A stretch of 7,452 nt of DNA from Comamonadaceae bacterium (GTDB lineage Bacteria > Pseudomonadota > Gammaproteobacteria > Burkholderiales > Burkholderiaceae), in contig CANCGU010000320.1 in assembly GCA_947377705.1 (NCBI GenBank), positions 1 through 7,452 of the forward strand, in the 5' to 3' direction. Shown piece after piece: positions 1 to 6,703 of the stretch (positions are counted from its first letter, which is position 1; each line of letters opens with the position of its first letter). The position numbers were made by a program, and so were the translations under genes. The notes under the pieces were generated by a model. That model was given only the letters and a program-made list of their open reading frames with translations, searched no databases and had not been told where the DNA came from.

Positions 1-47
1 GTAGTCCCTGTCTGATGAAGACCACAATGCACATACAAACTTTTCAT
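1..47 (-). CDS. Sulfotransferase-like protein, N-terminal fragment (runs off the left edge)
   Basis: Reading leftward from the ATG at 47, the first 15 complete codons give MKSLYVHCGLHQTGT, followed by the first two bases (AC) of the next codon, which encode Thr whatever the third base is. A short beta strand followed by H-x-G-L-(H/P)-x-T-G-T-T is the usual N-terminus of bacterial sulfotransferase-family proteins, where this loop binds the 5'-phosphosulfate group of PAPS. If so, the protein transfers sulfate to a glycan or small molecule, typically in the cytoplasm. Only the first turn of the fold is visible, so substrate and completeness are unknown. No clear Shine-Dalgarno sequence precedes the ATG. 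The gene is divergent from the adenylate-forming enzyme that starts at 132. What is seen is the motif at a start codon; the family assignment is from known family signatures; an unrelated P-loop protein remains possible. Confidence 0.6.
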   Translation of the reverse strand, partial: MKSLYVHCGLHQTGT

Positions 48-131
48 TTTTGATTTGATCTAAAATTAAAAAACGTGGTATTTTATAGTATTTGTTAGCG
101 TTTGATTTTATTAATTCCTATGAGATATCTC
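48..131. promoter_or_regulatory. Divergent AT-rich intergenic region with a possible rightward -10 box
   Basis: This short AT-rich gap lies between two divergent genes and must hold both promoters if both are expressed locally. On the + strand, TATAGT at 84-89 matches the sigma-70 -10 consensus in five of six positions. A TTGATC at 55-60 lies 18 bp before an alternative weaker box, TATTTT at 79-84. No combination has both good boxes and ideal spacing, so this is a candidate only. Confidence 0.25.
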
Positions 132-1583
132 ATGAACCTTATTGATCCACTTCATCAGCATGCTGCACAAAAGCCTCATGCTTTGGCCGTCATTACACCT
201 GATCATCGCATCACATGGCTTCAACTAGATCAGCTAATTTGGTCCACTGCCTCGCGGTTGCATCATGATGGATTAAGGCAAGGAGATCGAGTTGCCATCA
301 CCATGCTACATCCATTGGTTCATATGATTTGCGCCTTAGCTTTAACCAGATTAGGCGTCACTCAGATCGCCATACCAGCCACAGAAAGTTTAGACAGTCG
401 AAAAGAGCTACAACGAAAATTAAACTTAAAATTCACAATATATGATTCGAAAAATCTAGGGGAAAACGAATCAAATGGAATATTTCTAGAAAAAATTTAT
501 ACCAAACCAATTGCTCTAACCGAGCGTCATCAGATTGCATCTGATCAAGATACCCCTTGGATGATCTTGCAATCCTCAGGAACCATCGGAAACCCTAAGT
601 TTTCACTGCTTAGTCATGTTGACACAATGCAAAGATGTGATCAATTTTCGAATGTCATCCCTATCCAACCCAATGATGTGGTGTGGCTACCACCTAGATT
701 AGATTATTTCATTTCAAAATATACTTTAATCCGAAGATTGCGAGAAGGTGTCACAATTTGTCTACCTATCGGAATGCCTGTTTCTCATGAACTGATCGAT
801 TTTTTAAATTTAAATAAAATCACACTAGCAATTGGAATACCGTCACTTGTTGGGCAGCTTATCGAACTAGGACGGTCAATTCCAACACTCCGATTTTTCG
901 GAGTCACATCATCTCCAGTTTCTGAAAAACTTAGAAAAGAATTTACGGAAAAAATCAACCCAAATCTTTACGTAATTTACGCAACCAACGAGACCGGATC
1001 AATCACCATGACGACGCCCGAAATTGGGAGTCAAGTTATCGGGTCGGTTGGCCAACCTGCCCCAACGATTCAAGTCGAAGTTGTAGATCCAGAGGGCAAC
1101 CCACAGCCCAATGGAATGCCAGGTGAAATAAGAGTCCGTGCGCCAGGCACTATCAAATGTTATTTGAATAGCCCCGAAATAAATACAATTCATTTCAAAC
1201 AGGATTGGTTTTACCCAGGGGACTTGGGCTTGCTGACTGAGAAAAATGAACTGGTTTTTTTAGGTCGTAAAGATGACATGATGATTTACGATGGAATCAA
1301 TATCTACCCCGCTGAGATTGAACACGTCCTCACAGACCATCCAGCCGTGCATGAAGCAGCCGCCTTCGCTTTGAGTCATGAACATTTCTACGATGTTCCC
1401 GTCGTCGCTGTCACACTCCGCTCGCCAATAACCCCAAACGAGCTTGTGAATTACTCGAAAATCCAACTCGGAATAAAGTATCCACGAAAGGTTTTTATTC
1501 TTAAAGATTTCCCAAGGAATGCCATGGGGAAAATTTTGAAGCGAAACTTACCTCAATTTATTCTTCATCCAGCTGAATTATGA
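132..1583 (+). CDS. AMP-dependent acyl-CoA synthetase / acyl-AMP ligase (class I adenylate-forming enzyme)
   Basis: This enzyme should activate a carboxylic acid with ATP to an acyl-adenylate and then pass it to CoA or another acceptor in the cytoplasm. Counting from the ATG at 132 (483 aa), the adenylation motifs appear in order. They are the ATP-binding loop SSGTIGNPK (148-156), YATNETG with Glu287 (283-289), YPGD with Asp364 (361-364), the hinge GRKDD (378-382) and the C-terminal catalytic Lys467 in NAMGK. The protein is therefore complete and probably active, though a little shorter than typical 500-550 aa members. ATG 120 and TTG 102 are in-frame alternatives; I prefer 132 because MNLIDPLHQHA resembles family N-termini and TGAGAT lies just upstream. 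It faces away from a sulfotransferase-like gene and converges on the dioxygenase gene at 1610. Its AT-rich composition differs from the central operon and suggests separate acquisition. The acyl substrate cannot be assigned. Confidence 0.9.
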   Translation: MNLIDPLHQHAAQKPHALAVITPDHRITWLQLDQLIWSTASRLHHDGLRQGDRVAITMLHPLVHMICALALTRLGVTQIAIPATESLDSRKELQRKLNLKFTIYDSKNLGENESNGIFLEKIYTKPIALTERHQIASDQDTPWMILQSSGTIGNPKFSLLSHVDTMQRCDQFSNVIPIQPNDVVWLPPRLDYFISKYTLIRRLREGVTICLPIGMPVSHELIDFLNLNKITLAIGIPSLVGQLIELGRSIPTLRFFGVTSSPVSEKLRKEFTEKINPNLYVIYATNETGSITMTTPEIGSQVIGSVGQPAPTIQVEVVDPEGNPQPNGMPGEIRVRAPGTIKCYLNSPEINTIHFKQDWFYPGDLGLLTEKNELVFLGRKDDMMIYDGINIYPAEIEHVLTDHPAVHEAAAFALSHEHFYDVPVVAVTLRSPITPNELVNYSKIQLGIKYPRKVFILKDFPRNAMGKILKRNLPQFILHPAEL

Positions 1584-1609
1584 TTTTTTTCGAAAACTGA
1601 TCTGCATAT

Positions 1610-2398
1610 TCAATCAAACGCCCAAGCCCCAATACAAGTTGCCCCAATATTCCCCCTCCAAATGGCGCGTCCAGGTGCATCTGATCCGGCTCCACTGGCA
1701 ACCATCAACGGCAATAAGTGTTCCTCTCTAGGATGCGATCCGCGGCCGCCCGGAGCAAATTGCCAATTGGCCAAGGCTTGAGAGCGCTCCAACCAAGTAC
1801 CTGCAAGCGCTTGATCTAACCAATCATGAAACGCATAGGACGAAGGCGCTTGTTCAACAAAATTTCGCAAATTGTGATAACTCATTCCAGCGCCCACAAT
1901 GAGCACATTCTCATCCCGCAAAGCACGAAGAGCTCGGCCAAGATGGCTGTGTAAATTTGGATCCAAACTTACCTGCAAAGACATGGCCACAACGGGTATA
2001 TCCGCTTCTGGATACATCACCTTGAGGGGAATGAAAACGCCATGGTCCCATCCGTAGTCAGGATCTACGACAGCGGGAACACCTGACTGAACAACTAAAT
2101 CTGCCGCACGATGCGCCAGACTCGGCAATCCATCTGCTGGATATTCCAATAAATAAGTCTCAGGTGGAAATCCTTGATAGTCGTAGATCAGCCTTGGATG
2201 GGACGCCCCCGTGAAGGACGGTATGCGCGTTTCCCAGTGGGCCGTGATGATCAAAATCGCACTGGGTTTCACAGGTAATGACCGCGGAATGCGACGCAAA
2301 AAGTCTTCTGTATCCTGATAGCGCTGCTTGCGCTCGCCCGTCATGAAAAACGAAGGCCCACCTCCATGCGGGATGTAGAGCGATGGCATGCGCGACAT
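1610..2398 (-). CDS. DODA-type (LigB-superfamily) extradiol ring-cleavage dioxygenase
   Basis: This is a single-chain class III extradiol dioxygenase of the 4,5-DOPA dioxygenase/YgiD type. The family uses a non-haem metal to open catechol-like rings with O2 in the cytoplasm. At 262 aa it is full length for the family. The characteristic histidines are all present: His11 in HGGGPS, His54 in TAHWE, His119 in GWDHG, His175 in SYHNL and His227 in HPREEHLLPL. By analogy with plant DODA and E. coli YgiD, His11, His54 and His227 would bind metal and His175 would act in catalysis. ATG 2398 is chosen as the start; ATG 2389 (residue 4) is possible and neither has a strong ribosome binding site. It is the last gene of the four-gene operon, 18 bp after the amidohydrolase stop, which suggests coupled translation. 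Family membership is clear but the substrate is not. Some relatives act on DOPA-like or other vicinal diols. Confidence 0.9.
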   Translation of the reverse strand: MSRMPSLYIPHGGGPSFFMTGERKQRYQDTEDFLRRIPRSLPVKPSAILIITAHWETRIPSFTGASHPRLIYDYQGFPPETYLLEYPADGLPSLAHRAADLVVQSGVPAVVDPDYGWDHGVFIPLKVMYPEADIPVVAMSLQVSLDPNLHSHLGRALRALRDENVLIVGAGMSYHNLRNFVEQAPSSYAFHDWLDQALAGTWLERSQALANWQFAPGGRGSHPREEHLLPLMVASGAGSDAPGRAIWRGNIGATCIGAWAFD

Positions 2399-2416
2399 AT
2401 GGCTTCGACTTAGAAC

Positions 2417-3241
2417 TCAGAAGCCGAAATGATGCTTGGCCGATGCCCACATCAATTGGTGACGCTCTTGCATGCTGAACATCGATTCATAGGTGCGCAG
2501 CATTGGCCCGTAATCCAACCGATATGATGCTTTGAGATAAGGCCAGTCTGAAGCCCACACGCAATTCTTGAGCCCCACCTCACGCACAAGCGCTTCCACG
2601 AACACATGGGTATCTGCGAATGGGTAACCAACTTGCGAAAACTTTGCGAAACCAGACATTTTCACCACAGCGCGACCTTCACGACCTAAAGCCAGTAAAG
2701 CTTGAAAACCTGGCTGTGTAACACCAGCGTCAACATGAGGACGGCCACAGTGGTCGACCATCAACTTCACATCCACACGCGAGAGCATGGGCAGGAAGTC
2801 CAGCAACCCATCGTGCTCAACTTGGAACTGTGCCCACATGTCCAACTGTTGGAGCCGTTCCAATAAGGGCTGGATCGTCGAGTAAAAATCAAAACCCATC
2901 AGTGAAGAGTTGAACGCCACACCAATCACGCCCTGCACCTTGAGCTGCTGCAAGTCTTCTAGACTGATGTCGTTGGGCACCACTGCGATGCCCTTGAACA
3001 CCCCAGGGGCAGAGGCCAAGGCATCAAGCAAACAACGGTTGTCGGTCGCATAGCCAGAATTGGGCCCCACCAACAACGCATGTTTAACCTCGTAACAAGC
3101 CATGAGTGCTTGGAAATATTTGGCATTGCCCATTTCCTGCCCTACAGGTCGATACGTGGCGTTCTCCCCATAAGGGAAGCGATGGGGGTCTAGCACATGG
3201 CAGTGCGCGTCAATCTTTGATTCTGTGAGCACACTCATCAT
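2417..3241 (-). CDS. Amidohydrolase family 2 / LigI-like (2-pyrone-4,6-dicarboxylate hydrolase-like) TIM-barrel hydrolase
   Basis: This 274-aa protein belongs to the amidohydrolase-2 (COG3618-type) branch, which includes 2-pyrone-4,6-dicarboxylate lactonase (LigI) and other cytoplasmic lactonases and hydrolases. The signature residues are visible. They are DAHCH with His13 and His15 at the end of strand 1, His164 in MVDHCGRP, and Asp232 in WASDWPYL near the C-terminus, which is the usual catalytic aspartate. The start ATG at 3241 directly abuts the TGA of the AroE-family gene (TGA-ATG-ATG), so translation is probably coupled; the second ATG at 3238 is an equally possible start. There is no independent strong ribosome binding site. 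Its position between an AroE-family dehydrogenase and an extradiol dioxygenase fits lactone hydrolysis in a ring-degradation route. That is inference; related sugar-acid lactonases share the fold. Confidence 0.88.
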   Translation of the reverse strand: MMSVLTESKIDAHCHVLDPHRFPYGENATYRPVGQEMGNAKYFQALMACYEVKHALLVGPNSGYATDNRCLLDALASAPGVFKGIAVVPNDISLEDLQQLKVQGVIGVAFNSSLMGFDFYSTIQPLLERLQQLDMWAQFQVEHDGLLDFLPMLSRVDVKLMVDHCGRPHVDAGVTQPGFQALLALGREGRAVVKMSGFAKFSQVGYPFADTHVFVEALVREVGLKNCVWASDWPYLKASYRLDYGPMLRTYESMFSMQERHQLMWASAKHHFGF

Positions 3242-4084
3242 TCAGAAGGTAGCAAGAACGGCTTGACGCAATTCATTTGTGATTTCGGGCTTCACACCAA
3301 ACCAAGCTTCAAATGCGGGAATGGCTTGGTTGAGCAACATGCCCAAGCCGTTCACCGTCAAATGCCCTCGCTCACGCGCAGCGGCCAGCAGCGGGGTTTC
3401 TAGCGGGATATAAATCAAATCAGACACCATTGCTGTTTTGGGCAAGGCGTCCAGTTGAATTTCTAAGGCAGGTTGCCCGTACATACCTTGATTGGTGGTG
3501 TTGACCAACAGAGCAGCTCCTTCAAGCGCCGCATGACGCTCATCCCAAGCGAAGGTTTTCACCACGCGGGAGTCGACCGAGGCCAATTCATCGGCTTTAG
3601 CACGCGTGCGATTCACCAACCTGATTTCTTTCGCCCCTTCATCTAGCAAACTGATGACCACCGCGCGCGCAGCACCACCGGAACCCAGCACGACGACTGG
3701 GCCATCGTCCGCACGCCAACTGGGCTTGGTATCTTTCAAACTTTGAATGTAGCCAAACCCGTCGTTATTGAAACCATGCAGACTGCCATCTGGCTGCACC
3801 ACAATGCAATTGATCGCACCAATACGTTGAGCCATAGGACTGAGCTGATCCATCAGTTTCATCGCCATCAGCTTGTGAGGCTGCGTGATATTGCAGCCTG
3901 CAATGCCCAACGCAGACAAACCTCGGACAGCAGCCTCGACGTTGTCAATCTGCACGGGAAAGTGTCCGTAGGCAGCTTTCAGGTTGTACTTCTTGATCCA
4001 ATAGTTGTGCAAGATAGGAGAGCGCGATTGAAACACCGGCATTCCCATCACACCTGCCAACTTGAACTGATTGCTGTCTGACAT
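3242..4084 (-). CDS. AroE-family shikimate/quinate dehydrogenase-like oxidoreductase
   Basis: This 280-aa protein has the full shikimate dehydrogenase architecture: an N-terminal substrate domain, a central Rossmann domain and a C-terminal helix that closes the substrate cleft. Visible motifs are SRSPILHN (20-27), NITQPHK with the catalytic Lys71, NND with Asp108, the dinucleotide loop GSGGAA (134-139), NRT (158-160; Arg159 suggests NADP(H) preference), VNTT (194-197), Asp222/Tyr225, and GLGMLLNQ with Gln253. Two positions depart from biosynthetic AroE proteins: AINC where AINT/AVNT is usual (Cys93), and NND where NTD is usual (Asn107). With the catabolic neighbours this suggests a paralogue for quinate/shikimate-type or other cyclitol substrates rather than the biosynthetic enzyme. 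The start ATG 4084 has AAGG at 4092-4095 with a 7-base spacer. It lies 13 bp after the binding-protein stop. Confidence 0.92.
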   Translation of the reverse strand: MSDSNQFKLAGVMGMPVFQSRSPILHNYWIKKYNLKAAYGHFPVQIDNVEAAVRGLSALGIAGCNITQPHKLMAMKLMDQLSPMAQRIGAINCIVVQPDGSLHGFNNDGFGYIQSLKDTKPSWRADDGPVVVLGSGGAARAVVISLLDEGAKEIRLVNRTRAKADELASVDSRVVKTFAWDERHAALEGAALLVNTTNQGMYGQPALEIQLDALPKTAMVSDLIYIPLETPLLAAARERGHLTVNGLGMLLNQAIPAFEAWFGVKPEITNELRQAVLATF

Positions 4085-4097
4085 GCTTAAGCCTTAT

Positions 4098-5234
4098 TTA
4101 TTTCTTGTTCACAGGTGGCAAGATTTCGCTCACCACCTGCTTGCCATTCACCACTTTGGTCAAGTAGCTTTCACGGTCCAAGTCTCCGTTCTCGTCGTAA
4201 GAGATGTCCAGCAACAAGCCTGGATTCGTCTTGGCAGATAGGCTGACGTTTTTCATCGCAGCAGCAAAGGCCTTGGAGTCAAACTTACCGATCTTCTCGG
4301 TGACCGCCTTGACGGTATAAATACCGATGTAGCCCTTCAAACCATTGTGATCTGACCGCGAGTTGTATTCTTTCTGGAAAGCGGCATCAAACTTTTTGAC
4401 CCCCGCTTGCGGTGCATCGGCCGTCAATCCGACGTGAGCTATCGCACCATTGGCAGCATCACCAGCAAGCTCAATCACTTTTTGACTGGTCAACACCGTT
4501 TCGCCAATGACCGGTTTCTTGTAACCTTGTTTTTTCAACTCACGCAGCAAGCGTGCGGATTCTTCTTCGTTGGTGTATGCAAACAAAGCATCGGCATTCG
4601 ATTGTTTGGCCTTTACTACCACGCTGCTGAAGTCCACTTGACCGGGTTCAGACGAAATATCTGCGCCAACTTTGATGCCACGCGCTTCCAGTGACCTGAT
4701 GATCAAATCGCGACCACCTTTGCCAAAATCGTTGTTCACATACACCACATCCACCGTTTTGGCTTTGACTTTTTCTTTGATGTAGTTTGCAATCTTGGGC
4801 ATCGCCGTAGACTGGGTGAACGAAGTGCGAAAGACATATGGATTGCCTTGCTGCGTGATTGCGGCAGCTTCACCACCGGTGAAGTTCGGAATTTCTGCAC
4901 GCTTGGTCGATGCCATGCTCACCATGATGGAGCCAGAAAAAACCGGCCCCATCACTACATAAGCACCCTCGTCCACGGCCTTGTCAGTGAGGCCCTTGGC
5001 TACCCCTGGATTGGACTGTGTGTCGTACGAAACATAGTCAATTTTTTTACCCAAGATGCCGCCAGCCGCATTGATTTCTTTGACAGCCAGCTTGATGCCG
5101 TTATCAAAATTGGTGCCAGATGTGGTGCCAGTACCCGACAGTTCAACCAACCCAATGATTTTGACGTTTTGTGCACTTGCCATTGTTGCCACACCGATCA
5201 GCGAACACAGCATCAATTGTTTGAATAATTTCAT
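4098..5234 (-). CDS. Liv-type ABC transporter periplasmic substrate-binding protein
   Basis: This 378-aa exported protein is a type I periplasmic binding protein of the branched-chain amino acid (LivJ/LivK, Peripla_BP_6) family. In Burkholderiales this family has expanded to bind many amino acids and aromatic acids. The start at 5234 is set by a strong AGGAGA ribosome binding site five bases upstream and by a classic signal peptide: MKLFKQ, a hydrophobic core, then a signal peptidase I site ASA-QN after residue 21. The frame stays open further upstream but has no such support. The mature protein begins VKIIGLVELSG and carries the usual NGIKLAVKEINAAGG segment, the MGPVFSGS binding-loop region and a two-lobe length. 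It heads the operon and presumably delivers the substrate of the downstream enzymes. No permease or ATPase genes are in the window, so these must be supplied elsewhere. Confidence 0.93.
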   Translation of the reverse strand: MKLFKQLMLCSLIGVATMASAQNVKIIGLVELSGTGTTSGTNFDNGIKLAVKEINAAGGILGKKIDYVSYDTQSNPGVAKGLTDKAVDEGAYVVMGPVFSGSIMVSMASTKRAEIPNFTGGEAAAITQQGNPYVFRTSFTQSTAMPKIANYIKEKVKAKTVDVVYVNNDFGKGGRDLIIRSLEARGIKVGADISSEPGQVDFSSVVVKAKQSNADALFAYTNEEESARLLRELKKQGYKKPVIGETVLTSQKVIELAGDAANGAIAHVGLTADAPQAGVKKFDAAFQKEYNSRSDHNGLKGYIGIYTVKAVTEKIGKFDSKAFAAAMKNVSLSAKTNPGLLLDISYDENGDLDRESYLTKVVNGKQVVSEILPPVNKK

Positions 5235-5239
5235 CTTTG

Positions 5240-5245
5240 TCTCCT
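5240..5245 (-). promoter_or_regulatory. Strong Shine-Dalgarno that fixes the binding-protein start
   Basis: On the minus strand AGGAGA lies five bases before ATG 5234. It is the best ribosome binding site in the window and rules out the longer in-frame start at 5354, which would bury the signal peptide 40 residues into the protein. High expression of the first operon gene is typical of periplasmic binding proteins. Confidence 0.8.
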
Positions 5246-5678
5246 GTTTTAAAAAAGCTTTCGCTTTCACATTGTGCATCTGCCCGAAGGAAAAACATAT
5301 CTTGGACTTTGCCATTCCCAGCAATAGGATAAGCCAAAGGATTTGACGAGTCACAAGAAACTAAGCGAATGTCTCCACCTCGGAATTCAGCACATACCAG
5401 CGGATTTGACATTGCTAAAACCACAGCGATTTTTTCTAGAGTAAAAAGCTTAGCTTGCGATAAATCATCTTGATCCACACACGATTCCGAATCAGGTCTA
5501 TCTATTCATCGTTCAACGCATACGCACCAAGCAGATCAAGAAGTCTCAAACACGACGGTACGCGCCTTCATTTCTGACGCCAATCACACTAAAAGCTTCC
5601 AAGCTCAATCCTAGTGGACGCAATACTAAACACGCTGAGGCCTTGCTTGTATGTTCACCCTCCCATTGAGAGATTTTT
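5246..5678 (-). other. Leader region of the catabolic operon, no assignable gene
   Basis: About 430 bp separate the binding-protein start from the stop of the upstream methyltransferase, which points the same way. The region must hold the operon promoter, but I see no convincing -35/-10 pair on the minus strand. It contains a 14-bp direct repeat matching at 12 of 14 positions (5334-5347 and 5397-5410, 63 bp apart) and three copies of AAAAGCTT (5253-5260, 5444-5451, 5591-5598). Three leftward reading frames look mildly coding-like: about 5143-5505, 5546-5680 and 5502-5567. None has a start, ribosome binding site or recognisable family. It may be a long regulated leader, a decayed gene, or both. 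Confidence 0.4.
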
Positions 5679-6278
5679 CTATGGCTTACGCCCGATCCCT
5701 AATACTCTCGGCGGTTGCATGACCGTCAGAACATGAGTCTCTACTAAATCCTGCAGAATGACTTCCTTCATAGCTTGAGCGCTGAACCTGTAAAAGTCAC
5801 CAGGATAATTGTGAACACTTAGCGTCAAAGATGAACTACGAAAAATATCTAAATAATTTCTCCCATTTGGATCGGAAATAATTGCATCCAAGATATTTTT
5901 TGAGAGTGGGATTTCACCTTTGTTTCCAAAACCAGGCACGCCAACCATCATCCAGCCTCCTCGAGCCAAAACACGATGCGCTTCCTTCAAAGTGATCCAA
6001 AATTGAGGGTCGTGTTCCAACATTGAATTTGATATCACGAGTTCAAATGATTGATCTTGAAAATTAGACAGATCATGTGCATCTTGATGCAAAATCGTAT
6101 AGTTATCCGCGTCCATCGAACCATCTAAACCTACGCCTATCCGAAGCGATGCCTCTTTGAGACTAGGTAAGGTCAACAGATTAGAATGGTGTGGAGACGC
6201 ACCAATTTCAAGAACTCGTCCACGCATATTTAAGCTACTACAAAGTTTTTCGAATTGGGAATAGATGTAGGGATGCAT
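5679..6278 (-). CDS. Class I SAM-dependent methyltransferase (Methyltransf_11-like)
   Basis: This 199-aa cytoplasmic protein is a Rossmann-fold methyltransferase. SAM-binding motif I is VLEIGASPH (22-30), a variant of the usual D/E-x-G-x-G-x-G in which the later glycines are replaced. The acidic residue after strand 2 is Asp52 in GLDGS. Motif II-like QDAHDL is at 65-70, FELVISNSMLEH at 78-89, and the motif III strand VLARGGWMMVGVP at 103-115. A C-terminal H-x-YPGDFYRFS segment (156-166) resembles the DYWRF stretch of methyltransferases found in polysaccharide and lipid-linked glycan loci. The start ATG 6278 has only a weak purine-rich site upstream. It is divergent from the frameshifted recombinase-like gene and is separated from the downstream operon by a long leader, so it is probably a separate unit. 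The acceptor is unknown. Confidence 0.8.
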   Translation of the reverse strand: MHPYIYSQFEKLCSSLNMRGRVLEIGASPHHSNLLTLPSLKEASLRIGVGLDGSMDADNYTILHQDAHDLSNFQDQSFELVISNSMLEHDPQFWITLKEAHRVLARGGWMMVGVPGFGNKGEIPLSKNILDAIISDPNGRNYLDIFRSSSLTLSVHNYPGDFYRFSAQAMKEVILQDLVETHVLTVMQPPRVLGIGRKP

Positions 6279-6331
6279 GGTTGATCTTTATTTTTGAACT
6301 CAAGAGTATTGAATTAATTTAGCGCTAGTTT

Positions 6332-6360
6332 TTGACTTCTGTTGCTTCGTCAGAACTAAT
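6332..6360 (+). promoter_or_regulatory. Candidate sigma-70 promoter reading rightward
   Basis: TTGACT (6332-6337) matches the -35 consensus in five of six positions and is followed after 17 bp by ACTAAT (6355-6360), four of six for the -10. It sits upstream of the frameshifted recombinase-like gene and the second methyltransferase. An 8-bp palindrome TAGCGCTA is at 6320-6327, just before it. This is a consensus match only. Confidence 0.3.
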
Positions 6361-6395
6361 TACCAGCTGAACTACTCCACGGTGACCTTAAAAGG

Positions 6396-6634
6396 ATGAT
6401 CGGCAGCAGAGGTCCTGTGACACACAACATTCGACCGCTGAGTGACTATCAAAAAATGCTTATCAGTTATATACTTAATCTGAGGCCCCGTGGATGGAGC
6501 ACCGACAGATCGCTAACCACTTCAATGGGACCGGATACCTCACGTCTCGGCGACGCAGATGGGTTCCCCAGAGTGTTTTTTCGATTCGGAAGAAGTACAA
6601 GAAGAGGTTAGAGAGGCTTAGTGAAAAGCATTGA
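6396..6634 (+). pseudogene. Frameshifted small recombinase-like helix-turn-helix protein
   Basis: Two overlapping frames join into one sensible protein. The first frame (ATG 6396, or GTG 6417 with AGAGG four bases upstream) reads to LRPRGWST at 6480-6503. The second frame picks up from C6503 with RQIANHFNGTGYLTS, then RRWVPQSVFSIRKKYKKRLE, and stops at 6634. Joined, the sequence L-R-x-x-G-W-S-T-R-Q-I-A-x-H-x-N-x-x-G-Y-x-T followed by W-x-P-Q-S-V is typical of the DNA-binding segment of serine-recombinase-like and related helix-turn-helix proteins. Restoring one base in the CC at 6502-6503 would repair it to roughly 72-79 aa. The original first frame instead continues to a stop at 6611 with unrelated residues. 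The second part alone has its own start, ATG 6494, with GAGG at 6482-6485, so a 46-aa peptide could still be made. A sequencing error would also explain the break. Family naming is from motif memory only. Confidence 0.55.
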
Positions 6635-6703
6635 AGAGACTCGTGTTGAAATATTTTCATATTCAAAAAATGATAGCATCAAGAAATTAACAGAGCTTAA
6701 AAA

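Noticed and set aside
1584..1609. T-run after the ligase stop as a terminator
   Set aside because: TTTTTT is present but no stem precedes it; the preceding sequence is coding.
3743..4081. Rightward frame inside the AroE-family gene
   Set aside because: Antisense shadow of a gene with clear family motifs; no start signals.
4848..5228. Rightward frame antisense to the binding-protein gene
   Set aside because: Shadow frame; histidine/cysteine-rich translation without any family signature.
5235..5354. Upstream extension of the binding protein to ATG 5354
   Set aside because: The AGGAGA site and a perfect signal peptide both point to ATG 5234.
5406..5434. Perfect TTGACA on the + strand at 5406-5411
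   Set aside because: No acceptable -10 box at 16-18 bp and no rightward gene follows; it is part of the direct repeat.
5143..5478. A 111-codon leftward frame beginning with GTG, overlapping the start of the binding-protein gene
   Set aside because: It has no ribosome binding site and no recognised family, and would overlap the well-supported binding-protein start by 92 bp. Kept only as a lead, not as a gene.
5502..5525. Integron attC-like core: GTTGAAC on the minus strand near 5511-5517
   Set aside because: Matches the GTTRRRY core, but no partner RYYYAAC at a suitable distance and no stem arms, so not an attC site.
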